From the NCBI GenBank assembly GCA_000153445.1, contig CH672397.1, positions 230,930 through 294,929 of the forward strand: DNA of 64,000 nucleotides, written 5' to 3'. The notes under the pieces were generated by a model. It ran no database searches. It was given only the letters and a program-made list of their open reading frames with translations, and was not told the origin of the DNA. The stretch's first letter is position 1, and the number at the start of each line of letters is the position of its first letter. This DNA comes from a gamma proteobacterium HTCC2207 (GTDB lineage Bacteria > Pseudomonadota > Gammaproteobacteria > Pseudomonadales > Porticoccaceae). Positions 8,276 through 16,304 of the stretch are shown here, piece after piece. The position numbers and the translations under genes are program-made.

Positions 8276-8308
8276 ATTGGTGCCAACTATAGCCGATGCG
8301 GCGCCAAT
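8276..8308. promoter_or_regulatory. imperfect inverted repeat in a divergent promoter region
   Basis: ATTGGTGCC (8276-8284) and GGCGCCAAT (8300-8308) form a 9-bp inverted repeat with one G:T mismatch and a 15-nt centre. It lies between the leftward dehydrogenase operon and the rightward transporter gene, so it could be an operator or a small hairpin. No partner protein can be assigned. Confidence 0.35.
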
Positions 8309-8395
8309 TCTAAGACCTTTAGCTTTGTGCTCTGCTTGGCTATGATGCTGATCAATAATAAACCGATGCAAAGCGGACCTATAAGGGAAAACTCT

Positions 8396-10126
8396 ATGAC
8401 TCACTCAGCAGAGCAGGGCACCATTTTTGGCCATCCACGGGGCTTGGTGGTGTTGTTTTTTACCGAGATGTGGGAGCGCTTCTCCTATTACGGTATGCGT
8501 GGTCTGCTGATTGTCTATCTGACTCAGCACTTTCTATTTTCCGACGAACGTTCGAGTCTGCTCTATGGGGCCTATACCGCTCTGGTGTTTGTGATGACCA
8601 TCGTTGGCGGGGTGCTAGCTGACCGTTATTTGGGGGCGCGCAAGGCGGTGACCTTTGGTGCCATTCTGCTGACGCTGGGTCACTTTGGAATGAGCTTTGA
8701 GGGGGATGGTTCAAAGCAGCTGCTGCAATACGCTGGCACTGAATATCAGATTATCTTGGATGCTCGGGGTGGTGATGCTCGTCAGATGATTGTGTTGGAT
8801 CAGACTGGCTCTGAGGCCAGTTCTGAAACCAGTTCTTATATCAGTTTTACTGATAGCAGTATGGATATAGCAGAGCCCGAAGGGCTTGGACTACCTGCCA
8901 GTATTCCCCGTGATCAGCTAACTCTGTCGGTAGTCACTCAAGAGGGCTATCTGGATATTCTGTATCTGTCATTGGCGTTGATTATTGCTGGGGTGGGATT
9001 CTTAAAAGCCAATATCTCAACCATTGTGGGTTCTCTCTATGGCTTTGGTGATGCTCGCAGTGACTCGGGCTTTACTATCTTCTATATGGGTATCAATCTG
9101 GGTGCCTTTATGGCCTCTATATTCTGCGGTTACCTGGGCGTAGTCCACGGTTGGAAGTACGGCTTTGGTTTGGCTGGGTTTGGAATGCTTTTTGGTTTGG
9201 TGATTTTTCTCTCCTGTCAGAGCTGGCTTGAGGGCAAGGCCGAGCCACCGTCTATGGAGAAGCTTAAACAAAAAGTCTTTCTCTCGATCAATGTGGAGTG
9301 GCTCTGCTATCTGGCAGGTTTGGCTATAGTCGCTATATCAATGCTGCTGGTTAAAAACGAAGAGCTAGTGGGCGGCATGCTGGGGCCTATTGGTTTGATT
9401 ATGCTGGTGGGGTTGGTGGCCTATAGCTGGAGACGTCTTCAGGGTGATGAACGCTCAAGAATGTTTGCCGCAATCTATTTTATCCTCGCGCAGATTCCCT
9501 TCTGGGCGCTGTTCGAACAGGCGGGCTCGTCGCTGAATTTGTTTACTGCTCGTTTGGTAGACCGAGATATTCTCGGCTGGTCTGTGCCGGGTCCAGTATT
9601 CCAGTCTTTAAATGCAGGCTTTATCTTCTTGTTTGCGCCGCTTATCGCTTGGCTCTGGGTGTGGTTGGCGCGACGCAATGCAAATCCCTCGACGCCAGTT
9701 AAGTTTGCTATAGGTGTGGCTATGGCGGGGCTGGGCTTCTTGGTACTTGTAGCCGGTATGAAAAGTTCTGGTGATATGGGTTATACGCCGGTGCTGTTTA
9801 TCTTTGCGATCTATTGGTTACATACCATGGGGGAGTTAATGGTTTCCCCTGTGGGTCTGTCTGCGATTACCAAGCTGGCGCCTGCCCGTATTGTGGGTAT
9901 GACCATGGGTGCCTGGATGCTTTACTACGGACTCTCTAACTTTCTCGCCAGCATTATTGCCCGGGCAACGGGTGCTGAAACCATCGGCGGTCAGATGACC
10001 AATATTGCTGCGGCTAAGGCGGGCTATATTGAGGTCTATTCTCAGGTGGGCTATATCGCCATCGGTATAGCCGTGTTGATGCTTTTGATTTCGCCACAGA
10101 TTAATAAGTTGATGCGTGGGGCTTAG
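8396..10126 (+). CDS. POT/PTR family proton-coupled oligopeptide transporter
   Basis: This 576-residue inner-membrane symporter belongs to the major facilitator superfamily. The family motif ExxERFxYYG appears as EMWERFSYYG near residue 25, and FLKANIS follows in TM4. The start is placed at ATG 8396 (MTHSAEQG), with AAGGGA upstream; the open frame extends further up without family similarity. Between TM3 and TM4, predicted to face the periplasm, is an insertion of about 85 polar residues rich in Ser, Asp and Glu, where most POT proteins have a short loop. It would import di- and tripeptides with protons. It is divergent from the dehydrogenase operon and has its own repeat-rich 3' region. Confidence 0.88.
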   Translation: MTHSAEQGTIFGHPRGLVVLFFTEMWERFSYYGMRGLLIVYLTQHFLFSDERSSLLYGAYTALVFVMTIVGGVLADRYLGARKAVTFGAILLTLGHFGMSFEGDGSKQLLQYAGTEYQIILDARGGDARQMIVLDQTGSEASSETSSYISFTDSSMDIAEPEGLGLPASIPRDQLTLSVVTQEGYLDILYLSLALIIAGVGFLKANISTIVGSLYGFGDARSDSGFTIFYMGINLGAFMASIFCGYLGVVHGWKYGFGLAGFGMLFGLVIFLSCQSWLEGKAEPPSMEKLKQKVFLSINVEWLCYLAGLAIVAISMLLVKNEELVGGMLGPIGLIMLVGLVAYSWRRLQGDERSRMFAAIYFILAQIPFWALFEQAGSSLNLFTARLVDRDILGWSVPGPVFQSLNAGFIFLFAPLIAWLWVWLARRNANPSTPVKFAIGVAMAGLGFLVLVAGMKSSGDMGYTPVLFIFAIYWLHTMGELMVSPVGLSAITKLAPARIVGMTMGAWMLYYGLSNFLASIIARATGAETIGGQMTNIAAAKAGYIEVYSQVGYIAIGIAVLMLLISPQINKLMRGA

Positions 10127-10171
10127 ACTCTTATCTAAGGCTCTTATCTAAGGCTCTTAGCTTAGGCTCTC
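10126..10171. repeat. tandem repeat, 3.5 units of 13 bp starting at a stop codon
   Basis: Units GACTCTTATCTAA, GGCTCTTATCTAA, GGCTCTTAGCTTA and a partial GGCTCTC follow each other. The array begins at the last base of the transporter stop codon. Confidence 0.8.
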
Positions 10172-10207
10172 AAGAGGCTCGACAGTTTATTACTGCTGTT
10201 GAGAGGT

Positions 10208-10286
10208 GCTGTCTAAGTAGTGCCGTCTAGAAAGTGCTGTCTAAAAACTGCTGTCTAAAAACTGCTGTCTAAAAAGTGCTGTCTAG
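10208..10286. repeat. tandem repeat, 5.6 units of 14 bp
   Basis: The unit is GCTGTCTAAAAACT with variants GCTGTCTAAGTAGT, GCCGTCTAGAAAGT and GCTGTCTAAAAAGT. The partial last unit runs into the 3' end of the minus-strand regulator gene (stop at 10283-10285). Confidence 0.88.
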
Positions 10287-11119
10287 TAATGCAAAAGAGG
10301 GTGGCTCAGATCGCCCTCGCAGAGCTGGGATAGGTCTAAACTGTCATCCTCTGGGTAGAGTGTATTCATATGCAGGCTAGGGCCGGATAAGACTGCTGCA
10401 GGGCCCATGGTGCTGACGGTACTGTGCAAACTAATAAAGCGTTTTAACTCACCATTTAGATTGATCTGCATACGAAAGCTGGAGAGGGGTTCAAGCTTGG
10501 CTGCCCGCTGCCGCCAATCTGCTGGAACATTCTCGTGCATGGCTAATCGGTCACGCATTTCATGGTCCCGCTGGTTGTCGCCAAATAATGTTTTTTGCTC
10601 CAGTGACATAAGAATCACCGAGAGCGTATCTTCCCAGCCACTGATCAGTGAACCGGCACCCTGACGACTGAATAGAAATTCCGTGTTATTCGTGACAAGG
10701 TCCAGAGCGGCTTTGCCTATTGTCTGACTAAACAATCCTACCCAACCGCGATTGACCATCAGGATATCACTGGATTCATTGATGATAATGGCGGGGTAGG
10801 GATCCAGAGCCTTGAGTGATAGGGTCATTGTCTTGCGCAGCCATTTCAGTTCTGGTGCCTGAAAGTCTAGTTCACCCGTGCTAGGCAGGAACCCGGCGGC
10901 AATTAAAAGATGGTTGCTGTCACGCTGGCCTAGCTGCAGAGCGCTGGCGATATCTGTCACCATACTTTGGCTTGGGCGGCTGCTGCCATTTTCCAAGCGG
11001 CTGATATGGCGTGGTGAGCTGTCGATACGGTCTGAGAGCTGTTCCTGACTGACATTGTGCACGCCGCGCCAAAACTTCAGGAAGCGCGCAAAAGCTAAGT
11101 TGGAATCCGGTTCAGACAA
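10283..11119 (-). CDS. XRE-type transcriptional regulator with MmyB-like ligand-binding domain
   Basis: This 278-residue DNA-binding protein has an N-terminal helix-turn-helix of the XRE/Cro family (about residues 10-65, with SQEQLSDRIDSSPRHISRLE). A C-terminal domain of the MmyB/MltR type begins near residue 95 (YPAIIINESSDILMVNRGW), a PAS-like fold proposed to bind small, possibly lipid, ligands. The start is a TTG at 11119 with only a weak AAGAG upstream, so the exact N-terminus is uncertain. It is transcribed divergently from the hydratase-SDR-thiolase genes, which makes it a candidate local regulator of them; no direct evidence. Confidence 0.8.
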   Translation of the reverse strand: MSEPDSNLAFARFLKFWRGVHNVSQEQLSDRIDSSPRHISRLENGSSRPSQSMVTDIASALQLGQRDSNHLLIAAGFLPSTGELDFQAPELKWLRKTMTLSLKALDPYPAIIINESSDILMVNRGWVGLFSQTIGKAALDLVTNNTEFLFSRQGAGSLISGWEDTLSVILMSLEQKTLFGDNQRDHEMRDRLAMHENVPADWRQRAAKLEPLSSFRMQINLNGELKRFISLHSTVSTMGPAAVLSGPSLHMNTLYPEDDSLDLSQLCEGDLSHPLLHY

Positions 11120-11336
11120 GGGGGTGACTCTTATTATTCTCGACGTTCCATGTTAGTCACCCTAGGGTAGGAGCACAACCGCCTTTAGGCATTCTAACAA
11201 TCAGCTTGGGTGATATGCTCAGTGCCCAACCGGACATACAATGTCATGGTCAAGCCCAGCTGTGGTGGGCAGACTGCTGCTCTGGTTTTACATAATTCGA
11301 AAAAGAATAAATACATTCATAAAGTAGGGGAAAACT

Positions 11337-11798
11337 ATGCCTAAAATTATTAAGAAGTCCGAGATTGCCGATTATGTCGGTCATGTTTGCGAGCCTACTG
11401 AGTGGTTTGAAGTTAAGCAGGAGCAGGTTAATGAATTTGCTGAATGCACCTTGGACCGTCAGTTTATCCATATCGACCCAGTTGCTGCTGCGGCCACCCC
11501 TTTTGGCGGCACTATTGCCCACGGCTTTCTGACTCTGTCCATGCTGTCCTATTTCTCTGAGAGCTATAACCTGCTGATTGAAGGCATCTATATGGGTGTT
11601 AACAAGGGCTTTGACAAGGTACGTTTTGTTGCGCCAGTTCGTGTTGGCAGTCGCATTCGCTGTCATGCAACGGTTCTTGAAATCACTGAGAAGCGTCCTG
11701 GGCAGTACGATTTTAAAGTTGAGACCACTGTTGAGATTGAGGGTGGCGATAAGCCGGCTCTGGTTGCTGAGTGGTTGTCTGTGCAGATGGCTAAGTAG
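11337..11798 (+). CDS. MaoC-like (R)-enoyl-CoA hydratase
   Basis: This 153-residue hot-dog-fold protein has the MaoC active-site loop: FIHIDP (Asp about 46 and His nearby) followed by GGTIAHGFLTLS (about residues 59-70). Such proteins hydrate trans-2-enoyl-CoA to (R)-3-hydroxyacyl-CoA. The start ATG is preceded by AGGGGA. It is the first gene of a rightward group with an SDR dehydrogenase and a thiolase, giving hydration, oxidation and cleavage, the last three steps of a beta-oxidation round. The product resembles NodN/MaoC proteins; the acyl chain specificity is not visible. The stop codon is the first triplet of a 13-bp tandem repeat. Confidence 0.87.
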   Translation: MPKIIKKSEIADYVGHVCEPTEWFEVKQEQVNEFAECTLDRQFIHIDPVAAAATPFGGTIAHGFLTLSMLSYFSESYNLLIEGIYMGVNKGFDKVRFVAPVRVGSRIRCHATVLEITEKRPGQYDFKVETTVEIEGGDKPALVAEWLSVQMAK

Positions 11799-11847
11799 CT
11801 TTTCTAACTAGCTTTTTTAAATAGCTTTTCTAAATAGTCTTTCTACA
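11796..11847. repeat. tandem repeat, 4 units of 13 bp starting on the stop codon
   Basis: Units TAGCTTTTCTAAC, TAGCTTTTTTAAA, TAGCTTTTCTAAA and TAGTCTTTCTACA. The first TAG is the stop codon of the MaoC gene, so each unit repeats a stop triplet in a different frame. Confidence 0.88.
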
Positions 11848-11898
11848 TAGATTGTCGAGACTGTTTGTAAAAATAGATTCAGATTAACGAGGTATCGA

Positions 11899-12810
11899 AT
11901 GAGTATTAGTTTTGAAGGCAAAGTAGCAATTGTTACTGGTGCAGGAAATGGCTTGGGGCGTTCTCATGCATTGGCACTGGCCGAGCGTGGCGCCAAAGTG
12001 GTGGTCAACGATTTGGGTGGCGCTCGAGACGGCACTGGTGCCTCCTCTGATGCGGCCATGGAAGTGGTTGGCATTATTGAAGCCGCTGGGGGTGAAGCGT
12101 TTGCTCACGGGGCTAACGTGTCTAAGTTTGATGAAGTTGAAGATATGGTTGCCCAGGCGATGGCGAAGTGGGGCAGAGTTGATATTTTGATCAACAACGC
12201 CGGCATTCTTCGTGATAAGTCCTTCAGTAAGATGGATTTGGCTGATTTTAAACTGGTGATGGATGTCCATCTGATGGGGTCGGTGAACTGTACTAAAGCG
12301 GTATGGGACATTATGCGCGAGCAGAACTATGGTCGTATTGTGATGACTACCTCTTCTAGCGGTATGTACGGCAACTTTGGCCAGAGCAACTATGGTGCGG
12401 CCAAAATGGCGGTATTAGGCTTTATGAATACTTTGGTTCTGGAGGGCGGCAAGAACAATATCCACGTTAATGCTCTGGCACCCACTGCAGGCACGCGCAT
12501 GACTGAAGATCTGATGCCTCCAGAAATGTTAGGCCTGTTGACTGCCGAATCGGTTACCGCCGCGGCGCTGGTTCTCTGTGATGAGACCGCTCCGACAAGA
12601 ACTATACTCTGTGCCGGTGCTGGTGGTTATGCGAAATCGGGTATGTATGAAACCGATGGTATTTTCTTGCCTCAAGCGGAGCAGAACCCTGAAGCGATTG
12701 TTGCTCAGTGGGATGAGCTCAGTGATGTCTCAAATCATCAGCCGCTGGAATCCGGTAGCAAACAGACTGAGAAGTTTTTGATGAAGGCGATGGCTGCTCT
12801 AAAGGCTTAG
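11899..12810 (+). CDS. short-chain dehydrogenase, likely (3R)-hydroxyacyl-CoA dehydrogenase
   Basis: This 303-residue classical SDR has the nucleotide motif TGAGNGLG (about residues 14-21), NNAG (about 98-101) and the catalytic Ser...Tyr-x-x-x-Lys in SSSGMYGNFGQSNYGAAK. The N-terminal pattern with NDLGGARDGTG resembles the dehydrogenase domain of peroxisomal multifunctional enzyme type 2, which oxidises (3R)-hydroxyacyl-CoA with NAD. This stereochemistry matches the (R)-hydratase encoded just upstream. GAGG lies a few bases before the ATG. Lacking a hydratase domain of its own, it fits as a split version of the MFE-2 dehydrogenase and hydratase. It probably shares a transcript with the flanking genes. 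Confidence 0.87.
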   Translation: MSISFEGKVAIVTGAGNGLGRSHALALAERGAKVVVNDLGGARDGTGASSDAAMEVVGIIEAAGGEAFAHGANVSKFDEVEDMVAQAMAKWGRVDILINNAGILRDKSFSKMDLADFKLVMDVHLMGSVNCTKAVWDIMREQNYGRIVMTTSSSGMYGNFGQSNYGAAKMAVLGFMNTLVLEGGKNNIHVNALAPTAGTRMTEDLMPPEMLGLLTAESVTAAALVLCDETAPTRTILCAGAGGYAKSGMYETDGIFLPQAEQNPEAIVAQWDELSDVSNHQPLESGSKQTEKFLMKAMAALKA

Positions 12811-12889
12811 GGTTTCTATCAGCTACTAGATTTTTGAATTAAAAAAAATTAAAAAATTTAAACATAAAATAAATATAAAGGAATTTGTT

Positions 12890-14071
12890 ATGAAAGAAGC
12901 AGTAATCGTTTCAGCCGCTCGCACGCCAATTGGCCGAGCTTTCCGTGGCGCCTTCAATAACCTTGAATCACCGTCTATGAGTTCTCATGCAATTACTGCC
13001 GCGGTTGCCCGTGCCGGTATTGATCCTTCAGAGATCGATGATTGCATCATGGGTGCTGCAATGCAGCAGGGTACTCAGACTATGAACTTGGGTCGTCAAG
13101 CGGCCATGGCATCTGGCTTGCCAGTGTCTGTGTCGGGTATGACTGTTGACCGTCAGTGTTCTTCTGGTTTGATGGCGATCTCTATTGGCGCTAGCAATAT
13201 TACGGTTGATGGTTCATCCGTTATTGTTGCCGGTGGTTGTGAGAGCATCAGCTTGATTCAAAATGAAAAGTTTAATGCCCATCGAGTAGCTGATCCACTG
13301 GCCATGAAGCATGCGCCACTGATTCATATGCCTATGTTGGATACTGCTGAGACTGTTGCTAATCGTTACAGTATCTCTCGTGAAGCTCAGGATGAGTATT
13401 CGGTTATTTCTCAGGCGCGTACTGCGGCTGCTCAGGAAGCCGGCTTCTTCGCTGATGAGATTGTTCCGGTTACTGCCACTAAGTTAGTCACTAACCGTGA
13501 GACCGGTGAAGTGACTGAAGAAGTTGTGACTCTGTCTAAAGATGAGGGCAACCGTCCCGGCACTAACCTTGAAGGTCTGTCGGGTCTGAAAGCGGTTCGC
13601 AATGGCGGCACGATCACTGGTGGCAACGCCTCACAGCTGTCTGACGGTGCTGCTGCCGTTGTGATGATGGATGGGACTTTGGCGTCTCAGCGTAATATTG
13701 AGCCTCTGGGTGTTTATCGCGGTATCGCGGTTGCGGGTTGTGAGCCGGATGAAATGGGTATTGGTCCTGTTTTTGCTATTCCCAAGTTGCTTAAGCGTCA
13801 CGGTTTGACGGTTGATGATATTGGTTTGTGGGAATTGAACGAAGCCTTTGCGGTTCAGGTTATTTACTGTCGCGATAAGCTGGGCATTCCTATGGAGCGT
13901 TTGAATGTTAACGGCGGTTCTATCTCTATCGGCCACCCATTTGGTATGAGTGGTGCGCGTATGGTTATGCATGCGTTGATGGAAGGTAAGCGTCGCGGCG
14001 AGAAGTACGTTGTTATCACTATGTGTGTTGGTGGTGGTATGGGTGCTGCTGGTCTGTTTGAGGTACTTTAA
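12890..14071 (+). CDS. thiolase (acetyl-CoA acyltransferase)
   Basis: This 393-residue thiolase has the nucleophilic cysteine in DRQCSSGL (Cys about 90), [17 protein letters not shown] and the C-terminal [10 protein letters not shown] with the second cysteine. It would cleave 3-ketoacyl-CoA with CoA, or condense acetyl-CoA in reverse. It is the last gene of the hydratase-SDR-thiolase group and is followed by a terminator at 14106. The 79-bp gap before it is very A/T-rich and includes AAAGGAATTTG before the ATG as ribosome site. Both FadA-like and PhaA-like roles are possible, but context favours degradation. Confidence 0.88.
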   Translation: MKEAVIVSAARTPIGRAFRGAFNNLESPSMSSHAITAAVARAGIDPSEIDDCIMGAAMQQGTQTMNLGRQAAMASGLPVSVSGMTVDRQCSSGLMAISIGASNITVDGSSVIVAGGCESISLIQNEKFNAHRVADPLAMKHAPLIHMPMLDTAETVANRYSISREAQDEYSVISQARTAAAQEAGFFADEIVPVTATKLVTNRETGEVTEEVVTLSKDEGNRPGTNLEGLSGLKAVRNGGTITGGNASQLSDGAAAVVMMDGTLASQRNIEPLGVYRGIAVAGCEPDEMGIGPVFAIPKLLKRHGLTVDDIGLWELNEAFAVQVIYCRDKLGIPMERLNVNGGSISIGHPFGMSGARMVMHALMEGKRRGEKYVVITMCVGGGMGAAGLFEVL

Positions 14072-14105
14072 GCCTTAGCTTAAATCGTCCTTAAAATGTG
14101 AGTTC

Positions 14106-14150
14106 AAACAGCCTCTTAGATGATTGTTTAAGGGGCTGTTTTGTTTTTTA
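14106..14150 (+). terminator. Rho-independent terminator after the thiolase gene
   Basis: AAACAGCCTCTTA pairs with AAGGGGCTGTTT, followed by TGTTTTTT. It closes the hydratase-SDR-thiolase unit. Confidence 0.75.
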
Positions 14151-14213
14151 TCGCCGCTAATCTTAAAGTGCGTCTTTGCAGTGTAAAAAAATACTAAATC
14201 TAGGGGTGCAAGC

Positions 14214-16247
14214 ATGATGTTCAAGACTGCTTTTTATTGGCTCTCAGTGCCATTGTTCAGTGTTACTTTTTTGCTCACACTGGTCGCCTGTGATCAAACA
14301 GCCGAAGTCCAATTTATCGACGCCGCAGCCAGTCAGTTCACTCTAGATAGCAATCTCGAGCTCGCAGAAACCCTTGATATAGAGAATCAGGTCGATTTTG
14401 ACAATGCAAAGCGAGGCCTAATAGCAAAAGCCCCAATCAACCGATTAAAAAACCTCCGCGGCACTGAAATCTGGAATGCTGCATCCTATGATTTTGTAAA
14501 AGGTGATGCCCCAGACACCGTTAATCCAAGCCTCTGGCGCCAAGCAAAACTCAACAGCATTCGCGGACTCTTTGAAGTTGAAAAGGGCCTTTATCAACTG
14601 CGTGGTTTTGATCTCGCCAATATGACCCTGATCAAAAGTGACAACGGTTGGATTGTTGTGGATCCCCTGACCACATTGGAAACCAGCCGCGTTGCCATGG
14701 ACTTTGCCGAGCAGCATCTCGGCTCAATCAATATCACCGGCGTGATTTTTACCCATAGTCATGTTGATCACTTCGGTGGGATTTTGGCACTGCTCGATGC
14801 ACAGCAGATCGCTGACAGCAATATCCCGGTTATAGCGCCAGTGGGTTTTATCCATGAAGCGGTAAGCGAAAATATTATCGCCGGGCCGGCCATGCTGCGC
14901 CGTGGCAGCTACATGTATGGCGATCCCCTCAGTAACTCCGCCACAGGTCATGTGGATACAGGTCTAGGGAAGCAGGTTATCTTTGGTAGCAGCTCAATTG
15001 TGCAGCCGACAGTGACTATTGATCAGCCTCAGCAGAAGCTAACTGTGGATGGTATCGAGATTGAGTTTTTTAATATGCCCGGCAGTGAAGCACCGTCGGA
15101 ATTGACCTTTTACCTGCCCCAATGGAACGCTTTTTGTGGTGCCGAAATCATCTCTCATGTTATGCACAATGTGCTGACCCTGCGCGGTGCCAAGGTTCGC
15201 GACGCCCTAGTCTGGAGTGATCACATTGGTTATATCGCCGACTTTATTGACGGGAAAGCGGAGGCCGACGTGCTGTTTAACAGTCACCACTGGCCAACTT
15301 GGGGGCATGATGAAATTGTCACTCAGCTGCACCAGCAGCAGGATATGTATAAGTTTACCCATGACCAAACGGTGCGCTTGGCCAATATTGGACTGACCCC
15401 AAAAGAGATCGCCGAGCGCCTAGTTCTGCCTAAAAGCCTTGCCGGCAATTTTCATCTGCGCGGCTATTACGGCACCCTAAGTCACAACAGCAAAGCGGTT
15501 TATCAGTATTATTTTGGTTGGTATAACGGCAATCCAGCGACGCTTAATCCATTGCCCCCCGTAGAGTCTGCACTGCGCTATGTGGAGTTTATGGGTGGCG
15601 CCGAGGCGCTGTTAGAAAAAGCCGCGGTGTATCAGGCTAAAGGGGATTATCGCTGGGTGGCAGAGGTGCTTAATCACCTGGTATTTGCCGAGCCAGCCAA
15701 TACGGATGCCCGCGCCATGTTAGCGGAAGCCTATCGCCAGATGGCCTACCAAGCCGAGGCTGGTCCCTGGCGTGATATCTACCTCTCCGGTGCCTATGAG
15801 CTTCAGGGTGGACCTAATATAGTCCGTTATGATGCCGCTGCATCAAAAGGGTTTTTGCAACAGGTGCCGCTGGAGCAATTTATGAAAGCGCTGTCGGTGC
15901 GCTTGGATGGAGAAAAGGCCGAAGGCGAAGTGCTGTCGATTAATATCGCCTTTACCAATCCTCAGGGCGATGTTGACAGCAATTTTGTGCTCAGTATAAG
16001 AAACTCGGTAATGCATTATCGCAATCTAACGCAGACTACAACGCAGACTACAGCGAAGAGTACAACGGCCGATGCGACCCTCACTGTAAGCAAAGCGCTA
16101 TTTGTTGATATTCTGGTGGGCGAAGCGGGTCTGACCGATTTGATCGGTTCCGACCAATTGTCAGTTGATGGCAGTGTGCTCAAACTAGTAAAGTTCTTCT
16201 CATTATTGGGTGAGCCCAACGATGCGTTTAATATTGTTTTACCCTAA
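14214..16247 (+). CDS. lipoprotein alkylsulfatase of the SdsA/BDS1 metallo-beta-lactamase family
   Basis: This 677-residue secreted enzyme hydrolyses primary alkyl sulfates to alcohol and sulfate. The N-terminus is a lipoprotein signal with lipobox LVAC (Cys about 26) followed by Asp. The metallo-beta-lactamase core carries THSHVDHFGG (about residues 180-189), binding two zinc ions, then the helical dimerisation domain (about 420-550) and a C-terminal SCP-2-like sterol-carrier domain. Most known SdsA proteins have an ordinary signal peptide, so lipid anchoring is a variation worth noting. It has its own terminated upstream boundary and an RBS AGGGG. A 3 x 12 bp repeat encodes TQTT-TQTT-AKST near residue 606. 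The released alcohol would need oxidation before entering beta-oxidation. Confidence 0.88.
   Translation: MMFKTAFYWLSVPLFSVTFLLTLVACDQTAEVQFIDAAASQFTLDSNLELAETLDIENQVDFDNAKRGLIAKAPINRLKNLRGTEIWNAASYDFVKGDAPDTVNPSLWRQAKLNSIRGLFEVEKGLYQLRGFDLANMTLIKSDNGWIVVDPLTTLETSRVAMDFAEQHLGSINITGVIFTHSHVDHFGGILALLDAQQIADSNIPVIAPVGFIHEAVSENIIAGPAMLRRGSYMYGDPLSNSATGHVDTGLGKQVIFGSSSIVQPTVTIDQPQQKLTVDGIEIEFFNMPGSEAPSELTFYLPQWNAFCGAEIISHVMHNVLTLRGAKVRDALVWSDHIGYIADFIDGKAEADVLFNSHHWPTWGHDEIVTQLHQQQDMYKFTHDQTVRLANIGLTPKEIAERLVLPKSLAGNFHLRGYYGTLSHNSKAVYQYYFGWYNGNPATLNPLPPVESALRYVEFMGGAEALLEKAAVYQAKGDYRWVAEVLNHLVFAEPANTDARAMLAEAYRQMAYQAEAGPWRDIYLSGAYELQGGPNIVRYDAAASKGFLQQVPLEQFMKALSVRLDGEKAEGEVLSINIAFTNPQGDVDSNFVLSIRNSVMHYRNLTQTTTQTTAKSTTADATLTVSKALFVDILVGEAGLTDLIGSDQLSVDGSVLKLVKFFSLLGEPNDAFNIVLP
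16029..16064 (+). repeat. in-frame tandem repeat, 3 units of 12 bp, in the alkylsulfatase gene
   Basis: ACGCAGACTACA twice, then GCGAAGAGTACA, encoding TQTT-TQTT-AKST in the C-terminal SCP-2-like domain. Confidence 0.8.
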
Positions 16248-16304
16248 TTTTTTACATCTAAATACTGTTGAACAAAACAGTAGTACTGGAAGGCTAATCG
16301 CTGC

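Noticed and set aside
16263-16282. Hairpin TACTGTT...AACAGTA as terminator of the sulfatase gene
   Set aside because: No T-run follows, and the next gene begins 22 bp later on the same strand.
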